Shown here piece by piece: positions 16,400-23,364 of a DNA stretch of 64,000 nucleotides. The position numbers were made by a program, and so were the translations under genes. The stretch covers positions 1 to 64,000 of the forward strand of contig WRCC01000001.1 of assembly GCA_009784235.1 (NCBI GenBank), in the 5' to 3' direction. Source of the DNA: Alphaproteobacteria bacterium (GTDB taxonomy: Bacteria; Pseudomonadota; Alphaproteobacteria; Rs-D84). The number at the start of each line of letters is the position of its first letter. Position 1 is the first letter of the stretch. A model generated the notes under the pieces. It saw only the letters and a list, made by a program, of their open reading frames with translations. It was not told where the DNA came from and made no database searches.

Positions 16400-17179
16400 A
16401 TGCAGAAAAAGACAAAAATTGTAAAGGCGACCGGCCGCGTTGCCGCCGCAAAATCAACCGCGAAACCCACATTCTGGGCGCGCGTTTGCTCGTGCATCAA
16501 AGCGTGCGCGAAATTTATTTTCATCACAGTTCCGGTTGCAATCTGGAATTGGCTTCGCCGTCAAAGCTGGGTCACATTGATTAATTTGGCATTATTGCTG
16601 GTTGTCATTATCTTGGTTTCGATGATGATTTGTCGCACCGTCGGCAACTCGTGCAGCAAAGTTCGTACTAATACCATTTCGGCGGCGGTTGGTGTTTCGA
16701 AAACTGCCGATGCGCCCGCACCAACAGTTGTTGATGTTCCGGCCCGTGTCACAATCGACCCGACCAAAGACCAATTGACCATTTCTGTGCCGCTGACCCA
16801 AATTGGAAAACCGGTTGCCGAAGCCATGGCTGCAAAACAAAATGTTGCGACACGCCCGGCGCCCACGCCGGTTCGCGAAAAGCGCCCATTGGTTGCGAAT
16901 GTCGAACGTCATGGCGATACGATTGTTGATGGTACGCGTGGTGCGGATTCCCGTCCGGTTGCCGGCGCGAATATCCGCGGTAATTTGTACTTGCAGAATA
17001 TGCGTCAATATACGCTGCCGTGCAATGTGCGTGTCGAAGGCGATTTATATTTGCGCAACGTTAACATGATGCGTTTCTGTGGTCCGTTCACGGTTACCGG
17101 AAATATTTATGTCAGCGCGAATTCGTCTTTCGGTCCAATCCCGGCCAACGGCCGACTGGGCGGACAGGTTATATTTTAA
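16400..17179 (+). CDS. Inner-membrane protein with a bactofilin-like beta-repeat tail
   Basis: A 259-residue protein with a basic N-terminus (KKTKIVKATGRVAAAKSTAKPT), one long hydrophobic segment (about 55-78, VTLINLALLLVVIILVSMMIC), a Pro/Ala-rich linker, and a C-terminal domain of repeating short strands: GNLYLQNMRQYTLPCN, VRVEGDLYLRNVNMMRFCG, VTGNIYVSANSSFGPIP. The G-[ND]-[LI]-Y-[LV] spacing resembles one-turn-per-repeat right-handed beta-helices such as bactofilins, but the Cys-containing repeats are atypical. The topology suggests the repeats face the periplasm. Function unknown; a scaffold role is inferred. The Shine-Dalgarno is good. A small gene follows in the same direction. Confidence 0.6.
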   Translation: MQKKTKIVKATGRVAAAKSTAKPTFWARVCSCIKACAKFIFITVPVAIWNWLRRQSWVTLINLALLLVVIILVSMMICRTVGNSCSKVRTNTISAAVGVSKTADAPAPTVVDVPARVTIDPTKDQLTISVPLTQIGKPVAEAMAAKQNVATRPAPTPVREKRPLVANVERHGDTIVDGTRGADSRPVAGANIRGNLYLQNMRQYTLPCNVRVEGDLYLRNVNMMRFCGPFTVTGNIYVSANSSFGPIPANGRLGGQVIF

Positions 17180-17184
17180 TTATC

Positions 17185-17210
17185 ATAGGGGCGCGTGAAA
17201 ACGCGCCCAA
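17185..17210. repeat. Palindromic repeat family A (short copy)
   Basis: TAGGGGCGCGT GAAA ACGCGCCC between two genes that read in the same direction. Confidence 0.75.
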
Positions 17211-17228
17211 TTCACAAGGGAGATAGTT

Positions 17229-17561
17229 ATGAAACGCATTACAAAATACACAATCAAAAATGAATGGGAAAATTTCATGGACGAAGACGGCATTGCCAAC
17301 AAAGTGTTTTATTATTTGGCGGGTGTGGCGAAATATACCGGCGTGGCCCATGGCGTATATGTCTTTACAGGCGGCGCATCCGCGATTGATTATGCCATGC
17401 CGGCGCTGTTGTTTGTCGGTGGCCGCATATCCCAAAAGGTGCTGAAAAAACAAATCGACACGGCCAAGATGGCGCGCAAGCAATCTTTCAAGCCGGGCGC
17501 GGAATTGGGATTTGACCGCGATGGTCAGATTATTAAGGACCATGTTCAAAAGAAAAAATAA
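17229..17561 (+). CDS. Hypothetical protein, 110 aa
   Basis: A 110-residue protein with a charged N-terminus, a weakly hydrophobic central part (YYLAGVAKYTGVAHGVYVFTGGASAIDYAMPALLFVGG, about 28-66) that could be one or two membrane segments, and a basic C-terminus ending KKK. No family recognised. ATG follows AAGGGAG at good spacing. It follows the bactofilin-like gene with only a repeat between them and shares its terminator, so the two may act together at the membrane. Confidence 0.65.
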   Translation: MKRITKYTIKNEWENFMDEDGIANKVFYYLAGVAKYTGVAHGVYVFTGGASAIDYAMPALLFVGGRISQKVLKKQIDTAKMARKQSFKPGAELGFDRDGQIIKDHVQKKK

Positions 17562-17572
17562 AACAAAAGATA

Positions 17573-17601
17573 AAAAATCCGCCGTTCGGCGGATTTTTAT
17601 T
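17573..17601. terminator. Bidirectional terminator between convergent genes
   Basis: AAAAATCCGCC GTTC GGCGGATTTTTAT. Confidence 0.88.
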
Positions 17602-17878
17602 TCGTGTCATAATCTTTTGTTGATTTGTACAGTGCGATTATGCCAATGGCGATGTTGATTATCAGGGACAATATTGCAGCTGCAAAGAAAATGCCTGCCA
17701 CAACCATGAAGTTTTTTTCCGGGACAGCTTTGCCAATTGTGATAAACAGCGCACCGACAGCGGCCAGCGCAATATACAGCAGTAATCCCATCCAAATTTT
17801 CCATGCATATCTATTGCGACTTTTAAGCTTCTGATTTATATTCCGCAGATAATATTCTGATTTATTTTCGGCTTTCAT
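17597..17878 (-). CDS. Two-helix membrane protein, 93 aa
   Basis: A 93-residue protein with a basic N-terminus (MKAENKSEYYLRNINQKLKSRNRY), two hydrophobic helices (about 26-47 and 55-82) and a short polar tail. No family recognised. ATG at 17878 follows AAAAAGGAAA; an upstream reading from 17926 would run through a palindromic repeat and is rejected. The gene converges with the bactofilin-like pair. Confidence 0.68.
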   Translation of the reverse strand: MKAENKSEYYLRNINQKLKSRNRYAWKIWMGLLLYIALAAVGALFITIGKAVPEKNFMVVAGIFFAAAILSLIINIAIGIIALYKSTKDYDTK

Positions 17879-17900
17879 ATTGTTTCCTTTTTTTTTATTT

Positions 17901-17954
17901 GTAGGGGCGCAATATTTTGCACCCAATTTAGGTCGAAAATATTCGACCCCTACA
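17901..17954. repeat. Palindromic repeat family A (double-hairpin copy)
   Basis: GTAGGGGCGCAATATTTTGCACCC followed by GGTCGAAAATATTCGACCCCTAC. It lies two bases from the stop codon of the VirB11-like gene. Confidence 0.8.
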
Positions 17955-17955
17955 A

Positions 17956-18921
17956 TTAAACCACTTCCGTAACTGCGCGCAGTGACCCGTCACGGGATAA
18001 TTGCACAACGTGCAGTTTCTTTTTCATTTCCGTGATTAAATCTTGGCGGTCGTATGCCGGTTGCGTGTGCAGGATTCGGTCAACGAATGCGCTGTATGCG
18101 GCTTCGGCCGATTCCGCGTGGATTGTTGTATAAAAATGGTCATGACCAGTACCCATCATTTCCCATAATACCGACGCATTGTCTGTTGAAATTTCGCCGC
18201 CAATTATAACATCCGGCGTCATACGCACGACCAAATCCAGCAGGCGTTTGTAATTCATCTGGTTATTTTGTTCTGTACGGCTCATCACAAAATGTACGCG
18301 GTTTTTTTGTGGCACGCGAACTTCGCGGGCGTCTTCGACCGTTATTACACGGGCATTCTGGTCGATAAGCGTCAAGATATGATTAAGAAAGGTTGTTTTA
18401 CCGGTTGATGTTGCACCCGAAATCAAAATCGGACTGCCGTCATTTATCGCCGACATCAATCTTTCAAATGGGTCGTCGGGACGTTTTTTCCCACTGCGCG
18501 GTTTTACTTTTAATAATTTTTCACCGCTGCGCAGATGATAATTTTCAAACGCGTTGATGTCTTTGCTGAAATGACCGCGAATATTCAGCGCGACGCCGCC
18601 GGCAACGTCCGCGTCGTCGTACATAACGTTCGGCCCGGCGATACCAGTAAATCGATGCTGGCCGGGCAGGGTGGCATATACGACGGGCATTCCACGGATT
18701 GGCTCAAACGGTCGTTCATACACATTCGCAACAGTGTGAATTAAGTCAACCAGGTATTGTTTTGATAACTGTGGCGCTTCGTATGCGGCCCATGGAACAC
18801 GCGCGCCATGCAGTCGCATCCAGACTTCACCGGCGCGGTTAATCGCAATTTCTTCGACGAATTCCGGCATAAAGAATTCTTCAAGTGGCTTTATTAAAGT
18901 GTTCAATACTTTGTCAGACAT
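17956..18921 (-). CDS. VirB11-type secretion ATPase, orphan
   Basis: A 321-residue hexameric traffic ATPase of the VirB11/PulE family. The N-terminal domain (EEIAINRAGEVWMRL) leads to Walker A GATSTGKTT (about 177-185), an Asp box around RVITVEDAREV, Walker B DVIIGGEI and the His box GHDHFYTTIHAESAEAA. The P-loop replaces the usual GxTGSGKT Ser with GATSTGKT. Such ATPases power type IV secretion and pilus machines, but no other vir gene is in the window; partners may be elsewhere. ATG at 18921 is chosen because the longer reading would overlap the divergent lipoprotein gene. No Shine-Dalgarno; a TAAAAT box gives a leader of about one base. Confidence 0.88.
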   Translation of the reverse strand: MSDKVLNTLIKPLEEFFMPEFVEEIAINRAGEVWMRLHGARVPWAAYEAPQLSKQYLVDLIHTVANVYERPFEPIRGMPVVYATLPGQHRFTGIAGPNVMYDDADVAGGVALNIRGHFSKDINAFENYHLRSGEKLLKVKPRSGKKRPDDPFERLMSAINDGSPILISGATSTGKTTFLNHILTLIDQNARVITVEDAREVRVPQKNRVHFVMSRTEQNNQMNYKRLLDLVVRMTPDVIIGGEISTDNASVLWEMMGTGHDHFYTTIHAESAEAAYSAFVDRILHTQPAYDRQDLITEMKKKLHVVQLSRDGSLRAVTEVV

Positions 18922-18928
18922 ATCATTT

Positions 18929-18957
18929 ATTTTACCACAATTTACCCCTTGCAACAA
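18929..18957 (-). promoter_or_regulatory. Probable near-leaderless promoter of the VirB11-like gene
   Basis: TTGTTG (18952-18957), 17-base spacer, TAAAAT (18929-18934), then seven bases to the ATG. It overlaps the divergent lipoprotein promoter, so the two may compete. Confidence 0.5.
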
Positions 18958-18978
18958 TATGCAAAAATGTTTTAAAAT
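18949..18978 (+). promoter_or_regulatory. Promoter of the 184-aa lipoprotein
   Basis: TTGCAA (18949-18954), 18-base spacer, TAAAAT (18973-18978). Confidence 0.5.
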
Positions 18979-19006
18979 AAACGCGATATATAGAAAGAGA
19001 GATAAT

Positions 19007-19561
19007 ATGAAAAAATACTTTCTGATTTTTGGCGTCTGTTTTGCGCTGGCCGCATGCGCGTCCAAGGATGTGCCGTATAACGAAGACGATTTCGCGCGCG
19101 GCGGGCCGGATGCGCCTTTGCTGAACGAACGCACTATGCAATTTATGGAACCGGATAACGAATTTTATGACGCCGACACATTTCGTCCGAAAACACCGCA
19201 ACAAAAAACGGAAATGAATGACAGATGGGAAACGTCGCGCAAAGAAACCCGGTGGCAAGAATACAAAGGCACAATGGTTCGGGTTGAAATACTGTTGGGT
19301 TCGACTGATGTACGTGAAATGCGGTTAAAATTGGTTCAAAATGCACATGGTGCGGATATTGACACAGATAACAGCGGGGTTTTGGGCATTGTCGCTGATT
19401 TCGAAGCAAAACGCGTATGTGGCCGTAATGCGGAAACCTTTGTTGTGATTTATGACCGCCCATCGTTCGAAGTTGTGCGTCCAACACCTTACTTTGATTA
19501 TATCGCGAAATCCGAAGGCACGACAATGCGCGAATTTGGATTCAGGTGTGTTTATAGATAA
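19007..19561 (+). CDS. Lipoprotein of unknown function, 184 aa
   Basis: The signal peptide MKKYFLIFGVCFALAAC ends in a lipobox (LAAC, acylated Cys 17), with Ala at +2, so sorting to the outer membrane is expected. The mature part is hydrophilic and begins with an acidic, disordered region; it has two further Cys (KRVCGRN and FRCVYR) that may pair. No family recognised. ATG at 19007 follows AGAGAGA. It is divergent from the VirB11-like gene and its stop codon lies in the base of a long hairpin (19556-19648). Confidence 0.75.
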   Translation: MKKYFLIFGVCFALAACASKDVPYNEDDFARGGPDAPLLNERTMQFMEPDNEFYDADTFRPKTPQQKTEMNDRWETSRKETRWQEYKGTMVRVEILLGSTDVREMRLKLVQNAHGADIDTDNSGVLGIVADFEAKRVCGRNAETFVVIYDRPSFEVVRPTPYFDYIAKSEGTTMREFGFRCVYR

Positions 19562-19648
19562 ATTTTAATAACGCATCTGCTTGCGATTTGCTATGGTCAT
19601 GTATTTTTGCCGCAAATCGCGGTGCATCTGCATCATTAAAATTTATCT
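19556..19648. repeat. Hairpin element with CATGTAT apical motif (copy 2)
   Basis: Perfect outer arms AGATAAATTTTAAT (19556-19569) and ATTAAAATTTATCT (19635-19648); apical arms GCGATTTGC (19583-19591) and GCAAATCGC (19612-19620). The loop contains GGTCATGTATTTTTG. It starts at a stop codon, as does the copy at 2061. Confidence 0.75.
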
Positions 19649-19676
19649 ACATGTAAAATAACTAAAAGGATTGACT

Positions 19677-20000
19677 GTGAAAAAAATAATCGGAACAATA
19701 ATGATTGGTGCGGCGGTAATGCTGGGCGGATGCGGCGAACAGAGAGCAAAAGAAGGCGACACAGTTGTTATTAATTTCGCTGGATACTTGGATGGCGTTC
19801 AATTCCCAGGCGGCACCGCAGATAATTTCCCATTAAAATTGGGCAGCGGCCAATTCGTTCCCGGATTCGAAGACCAATTGGTCGGCGCACGCCGCGGTGA
19901 AACACGTGATGTTAATATTCAGTTCCCAGACCAATATGTACCCGAATTGGCCGGCAAGGAAGTAGTGTTCAAGGTCAAGGTCGTGGACATAAAGAAATAG
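19677..20000 (+). CDS. Lipoprotein FKBP-type peptidyl-prolyl isomerase
   Basis: A 107-residue lipoprotein isomerase. The leader MKKIIGTIMIGAAVMLGGC has a lipobox (LGGC). The mature part is a compact FKBP domain: DTVVINFAGYLDGVQFPGGTADNFPLKLGSGQFVPGFEDQLVGARRGETRDVNIQFPDQYVPELAGKEVVFKVKV, with the VPGFE and FPDQY segments that line the proline pocket, shortened as in FkpA/SlyD-like bacterial forms with an FPxxY loop. It should assist folding of envelope proteins. The start is GTG at 19677: AAAGGA lies six bases before it, whereas the TTG at 19671 abuts the Shine-Dalgarno. Confidence 0.9.
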   Translation: MKKIIGTIMIGAAVMLGGCGEQRAKEGDTVVINFAGYLDGVQFPGGTADNFPLKLGSGQFVPGFEDQLVGARRGETRDVNIQFPDQYVPELAGKEVVFKVKVVDIKK

Positions 20001-20131
20001 TGCAATTTTAAACACAGATTTATGTAGGGGCGCATATTTGCGCCCTTTTTCTTTGGTTGAATATTTTGATTAAAAATTTCACCTATTCACGTCAATACAT
20101 TATGTATTGTCAATACATGATTGTGAAAATA
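20001..20131. repeat. Intergenic stretch with family A repeat and small palindrome
   Basis: 20023-20047 is a GTAGGGGCGCATATTTGCGCCC copy of family A. At about 20091-20116 lies CAATACA TTA TGTATTG followed by a second GTCAATACAT, an inverted plus direct repeat that could be a protein-binding site. No gene seen. Confidence 0.6.
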
Positions 20132-20159
20132 AGAAAGCCCCATTCGGGGCTTTTTTTTA
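20132..20159. terminator. Terminator of the two-partner secretion operon
   Basis: AAAGCCCC ATTC GGGGCTTTTTTTT, usable on both strands, overlapping the tpsB stop. Confidence 0.88.
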
Positions 20160-22025
20160 ATAGGTTGCGCTGATACGCCAATAGATGGACTGTTCTTCTT
20201 TTTTGACACCGTCGCGGGTTTGCAGGTATTCCGGCGCGTTCAAAGTCTGCGCGTACATCAGTGACCAGTTAAAGTGTTTGCCGCTGTAATGTAATCCTAC
20301 GCCAGCACCGGTCATAGAACCGCTGTTGGAATTATACGGGTCGGGCAGAATGGTGTGCGCGTTCCGCACCCAACCATAATCCCCGAATACAGCGATTTGC
20401 GTGCGCCCCAACGCATTGTTCGCCGACCAGCTGCCGCCTTTGCTCATAAATTCCAAATTCGTCAGAGAGTCGGGCAAAATGCTCCAAATCGGCACACGGA
20501 AGTCGTTCCGTGCGTAAAATCCTTGGTCGCCGCTGATTGTGCTGCTGCGGAATCCGCGGACGGTATACTCGCCGCCCAGCGACAGCTGGTCGGTGCCGTA
20601 TAGGTTTTGAAAGCTGTACTGGCTGTCCATCGTAACATTCCAGGTCAGCGGCACACCGATATCGAATTTCGCGCTGGAATACAGATAGAATTTCAGCATA
20701 TCGTATTGCAAGTGTGGCTCGGTATCGTAAATATCGTCCGGATCCTTTCGGCTGCCAAACAGGGTCAGCCCGCGCTGGTACGACGGCTTTGCGATAATTG
20801 TGCCATATTTATGAAAAATCGTATTGTTCCAAAAAATGTTCACATTGCTGGCGCGGCGGCTACCCGTGATACTTTTCATATCGCGGATCCAGTTTTCGGT
20901 GTCTTTGAGCATAAATGTTGCACCCAAATTCGTGCGATATGTTGCGCTACGGTATACTACTCGGTCCAGGCCATAAGTCTGCGTCAATGTATCGCCGTGG
21001 GTCTTAAAACTGATATTCATGCCTTCAACAGTTGTTAAATAATCCGCCCATGATACGCTACTGTTAAAAGTCCAATATCCGAATGGAATGGACAACGCGG
21101 TGTATATAGATTGGCTGTAATGATGGCTGCGCTGAAAATCCGTGTCGGTGGTGTATTTAATGTAAATGTTGTCATTTAGCCCCAGCAGGTTGTCCTGATT
21201 TATATTAAAATTTAGGTTATGCTCGCCAACATTTTTGTTGCCCGCGTTATCCAACCCCGCACCGAAAAAGGTCGTCCGCCGCGTGCGGTTATTTACAATC
21301 GTAATATCAGAATGCCCCGCAGCATCCAGGCCAGGCGTTGGCCGAATATCCATAGTCGCATTGTTGGATTGCAAACGATTGATTTGGTCAAGGCCTTGTT
21401 CAAAATCTTTCAGATTAAAAACCCGACCCGTTACCCACGGCACGGCGGTTGCAGTCTTGGTACGCAGACGAAATTTTTGCCAATTGGATAATTCGCCCGG
21501 TTCTTCGCCATCGATTATTTCTTTCATATCGACGCTGTTAACAATGCCTTCTTCGACGATAAATACGATATCGCAATCCGTCGGGGTCAATTTCGATCGA
21601 TGCTGGTCGAAATACACCCGTGCCAATGTATATTTGCGGTCGATATACATCGCTGTTAAATCATTCTGCAATGCGGTCATCCGATCGCGGGTAACGCAAT
21701 GCCCGATGTAAGGTTGGGTAACTCTTTGAATGCGTTTGTCGGAATATATTTTATTGCCAATAACTTCGATTGTTGTAAAACGCGGACATTCTGCATTGGC
21801 ATCATCCGCGCGCCCAGCGGTACCATCATCAAACACACCAGCATCAACGCGAGATTGGCGGATAAGCTCCGCTTCACGTACTCGTCGTGCATCGGATTCT
21901 GCACGGCGGGCTTGTTCCTGCTGTTGTTGGATAATCATTTGTTGCTGCGCGATCTGGTCGGGCGTTAAAGCCAGCGCAGGCGTTGCGAACAATATAACTG
22001 CAAAAATTAAAAGTATTCTTTTCAT
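20157..22025 (-). CDS. TpsB-family outer-membrane transporter (ShlB/FhaC type)
   Basis: A 622-residue Omp85-superfamily transporter that exports the large TpsA protein across the outer membrane. It has a signal peptide (residues 1-19), a Gln/Arg-rich N-terminal helix typical of FhaC (QIAQQQMIIQQQQEQARRAESDARR), two POTRA domains (about 80-230) and a 16-strand barrel. The signature L6 loop tip is VRGF within GGEYTVRGFRSS (about residue 488). The protein ends in a strand with terminal Tyr (SIYWRISATY), the C-terminal aromatic needed for barrel assembly. It is the last gene of the tpsA-barrel-barrel-tpsB operon, separated from the preceding gene by a hairpin at 22064-22091. Confidence 0.93.
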   Translation of the reverse strand: MKRILLIFAVILFATPALALTPDQIAQQQMIIQQQQEQARRAESDARRVREAELIRQSRVDAGVFDDGTAGRADDANAECPRFTTIEVIGNKIYSDKRIQRVTQPYIGHCVTRDRMTALQNDLTAMYIDRKYTLARVYFDQHRSKLTPTDCDIVFIVEEGIVNSVDMKEIIDGEEPGELSNWQKFRLRTKTATAVPWVTGRVFNLKDFEQGLDQINRLQSNNATMDIRPTPGLDAAGHSDITIVNNRTRRTTFFGAGLDNAGNKNVGEHNLNFNINQDNLLGLNDNIYIKYTTDTDFQRSHHYSQSIYTALSIPFGYWTFNSSVSWADYLTTVEGMNISFKTHGDTLTQTYGLDRVVYRSATYRTNLGATFMLKDTENWIRDMKSITGSRRASNVNIFWNNTIFHKYGTIIAKPSYQRGLTLFGSRKDPDDIYDTEPHLQYDMLKFYLYSSAKFDIGVPLTWNVTMDSQYSFQNLYGTDQLSLGGEYTVRGFRSSTISGDQGFYARNDFRVPIWSILPDSLTNLEFMSKGGSWSANNALGRTQIAVFGDYGWVRNAHTILPDPYNSNSGSMTGAGVGLHYSGKHFNWSLMYAQTLNAPEYLQTRDGVKKEEQSIYWRISATY

Positions 22026-22063
22026 AATTCTGACTATATTCCTATGCGTGGTTTAAAAAAATA

Positions 22064-22091
22064 GGTTCAAGGCAATTTAATGCCAAGAACC
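22064..22091 (-). promoter_or_regulatory. Intercistronic hairpin before tpsB
   Basis: GGTTC..GGCA and TGCC..GAACC form an imperfect stem between the second barrel gene and tpsB. Without a T-run it is more likely an mRNA stability or processing element that adjusts transporter levels. Role inferred. Confidence 0.4.
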
Positions 22092-22096
22092 ACAAA

Positions 22097-22711
22097 TTAG
22101 AACGTGTAACGAATCCCGGCTGTTGGTGACAATATGGTGACGGGCGATGTAATCATATAGCGTACGCCGATATCACCTTTCAGATTGTCTAAGATATCAA
22201 AAGCAAATCCTGCGCCAAAGGCGAAAGCGAATGCGTTCCCTTTATCATTGTTTTCTGTATAGGTCGTAGTGTCTGTCAGAAAAACATAAGTGCTTTTGGT
22301 TATGGTTTCTTTGAAATTCGCCATTCCAAGCCCAACCATTCCATAAGGTTTTAACTTCCAACCACGATCTCTCTCTATGTAAAAATTTGCCAAAACGGTT
22401 GTCTGTTTATAATCATAAGAATCTTTGATATAGAGATGTGGGGAATCATCAAATTTTTTGTCCGAACTAAAGCTGTGCAACGAAAGCTCTAATTCGCCGC
22501 GCAATGCGAAGTTCGCCGTTAATTGGTATTGCATACCAACCGCGCCGCCAAATCCCACATTAAATGGCTCTTCAAGAATATTGTTTGATGCGTATAGTTT
22601 GCTTGCATCAACTTTCGCAGAAACATAGGGCGACCAATCAGAACCGGCAAACGCCCGTTCTGAGCCAAATACTACGAGAGTAGATAGTATAAATAATGTA
22701 ATTTTTCTCAT
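22097..22711 (-). CDS. Small outer-membrane beta-barrel protein, TPS operon (2)
   Basis: A 204-residue protein with signal peptide (MRKITLFILSTLVVFGSERAFA) and an OmpA/porin-like eight-strand barrel: GAVGMQYQLTANFALRGELELSLHSF, TTVLANFYIERDRGWKLKPYGMVGLGMANF, FAFAFGAGFAFDILDNLKGDIGVRYMI, closing strand AGIRYTF with terminal Phe. It is paralogous to its upstream neighbour (same order of SPYVSAK / SPYASAK start, GMGIANFKE / GLGMANFKE strand, TS closing). It lies 10 bases after that gene, inside the TPS operon. No Shine-Dalgarno stronger than AGAGAA. Role in TpsA surface retention or assembly is inferred from position only. Confidence 0.82.
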   Translation of the reverse strand: MRKITLFILSTLVVFGSERAFAGSDWSPYVSAKVDASKLYASNNILEEPFNVGFGGAVGMQYQLTANFALRGELELSLHSFSSDKKFDDSPHLYIKDSYDYKQTTVLANFYIERDRGWKLKPYGMVGLGMANFKETITKSTYVFLTDTTTYTENNDKGNAFAFAFGAGFAFDILDNLKGDIGVRYMITSPVTILSPTAGIRYTF

Positions 22712-22721
22712 GTTTTATTCT

Positions 22722-23327
22722 CTAAAAGTTATACCTTAAACCTAGCATTGCATCGCAAATAATGATTTTATTATTAACCACAACATGAGTGCATCTTAAT
22801 CCCGTGTCGCCAACTAAACTTTTTGTAATATCAAAATATAATCCCACTCCGATTCCATATGCAAACGTCGATTTTTCCCGATGAAATTCGCTTGGAATAT
22901 TTATGTCCGTTCCATAAAAGTATTCATTGTCAGAAAAGCGTTCCTTAAAATTTGCGATTCCCATTCCTGTTCCGATATATAACCCCAATCTATCTTTTTT
23001 GAATAAATCCGCATATAAATTTAACATATATAAGTTTGTGCGAAGATCATACGAAGAGTTATATTTATCAAATGGCTTATTATCTTCGCTTTCGGTCTTA
23101 CTGTGCCATAGCGCAGAAAATTCAAACTCGGTACGCATATCGGTATCTTTTATTTTAAAATTCAACCCCAAAGCACCAGATGCACCGTAACCTATCGGCG
23201 TAGGATAGTACATGTCCGAACTTCCGAAGCCCAAAATCCCCTTTGCCGAAGCATATGGCGATAAGTTGGCCGCCATTAAGTTGCTTGAAAATACAAACAT
23301 CGTTATAGCGACAATAATTTTTTTCAT
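22722..23327 (-). CDS. Small outer-membrane beta-barrel protein, TPS operon (1)
   Basis: A 201-residue barrel with signal peptide (MKKIIVAITMFVFSSNLMAA) and alternating strands ending in GLRYNF with terminal Phe. ALGLNFKIKDTDMRTEFEFSALW, LNLYADLFKKDRLGLYIGTGMGIANFKE and FAYGIGVGLYFDITKSLVGDTGLRCTHV align with the next gene, so the two arose by duplication, though they have diverged widely. ATG at 23327 follows GGAGAA; the longer reading from 23375 would overlap tpsA. It sits 37 bases after the tpsA stop. Confidence 0.82.
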   Translation of the reverse strand: MKKIIVAITMFVFSSNLMAANLSPYASAKGILGFGSSDMYYPTPIGYGASGALGLNFKIKDTDMRTEFEFSALWHSKTESEDNKPFDKYNSSYDLRTNLYMLNLYADLFKKDRLGLYIGTGMGIANFKERFSDNEYFYGTDINIPSEFHREKSTFAYGIGVGLYFDITKSLVGDTGLRCTHVVVNNKIIICDAMLGLRYNF

Positions 23328-23364
23328 TTTTGTTCTCCACTGTTTATTAAAGTTAAATCGTTTT

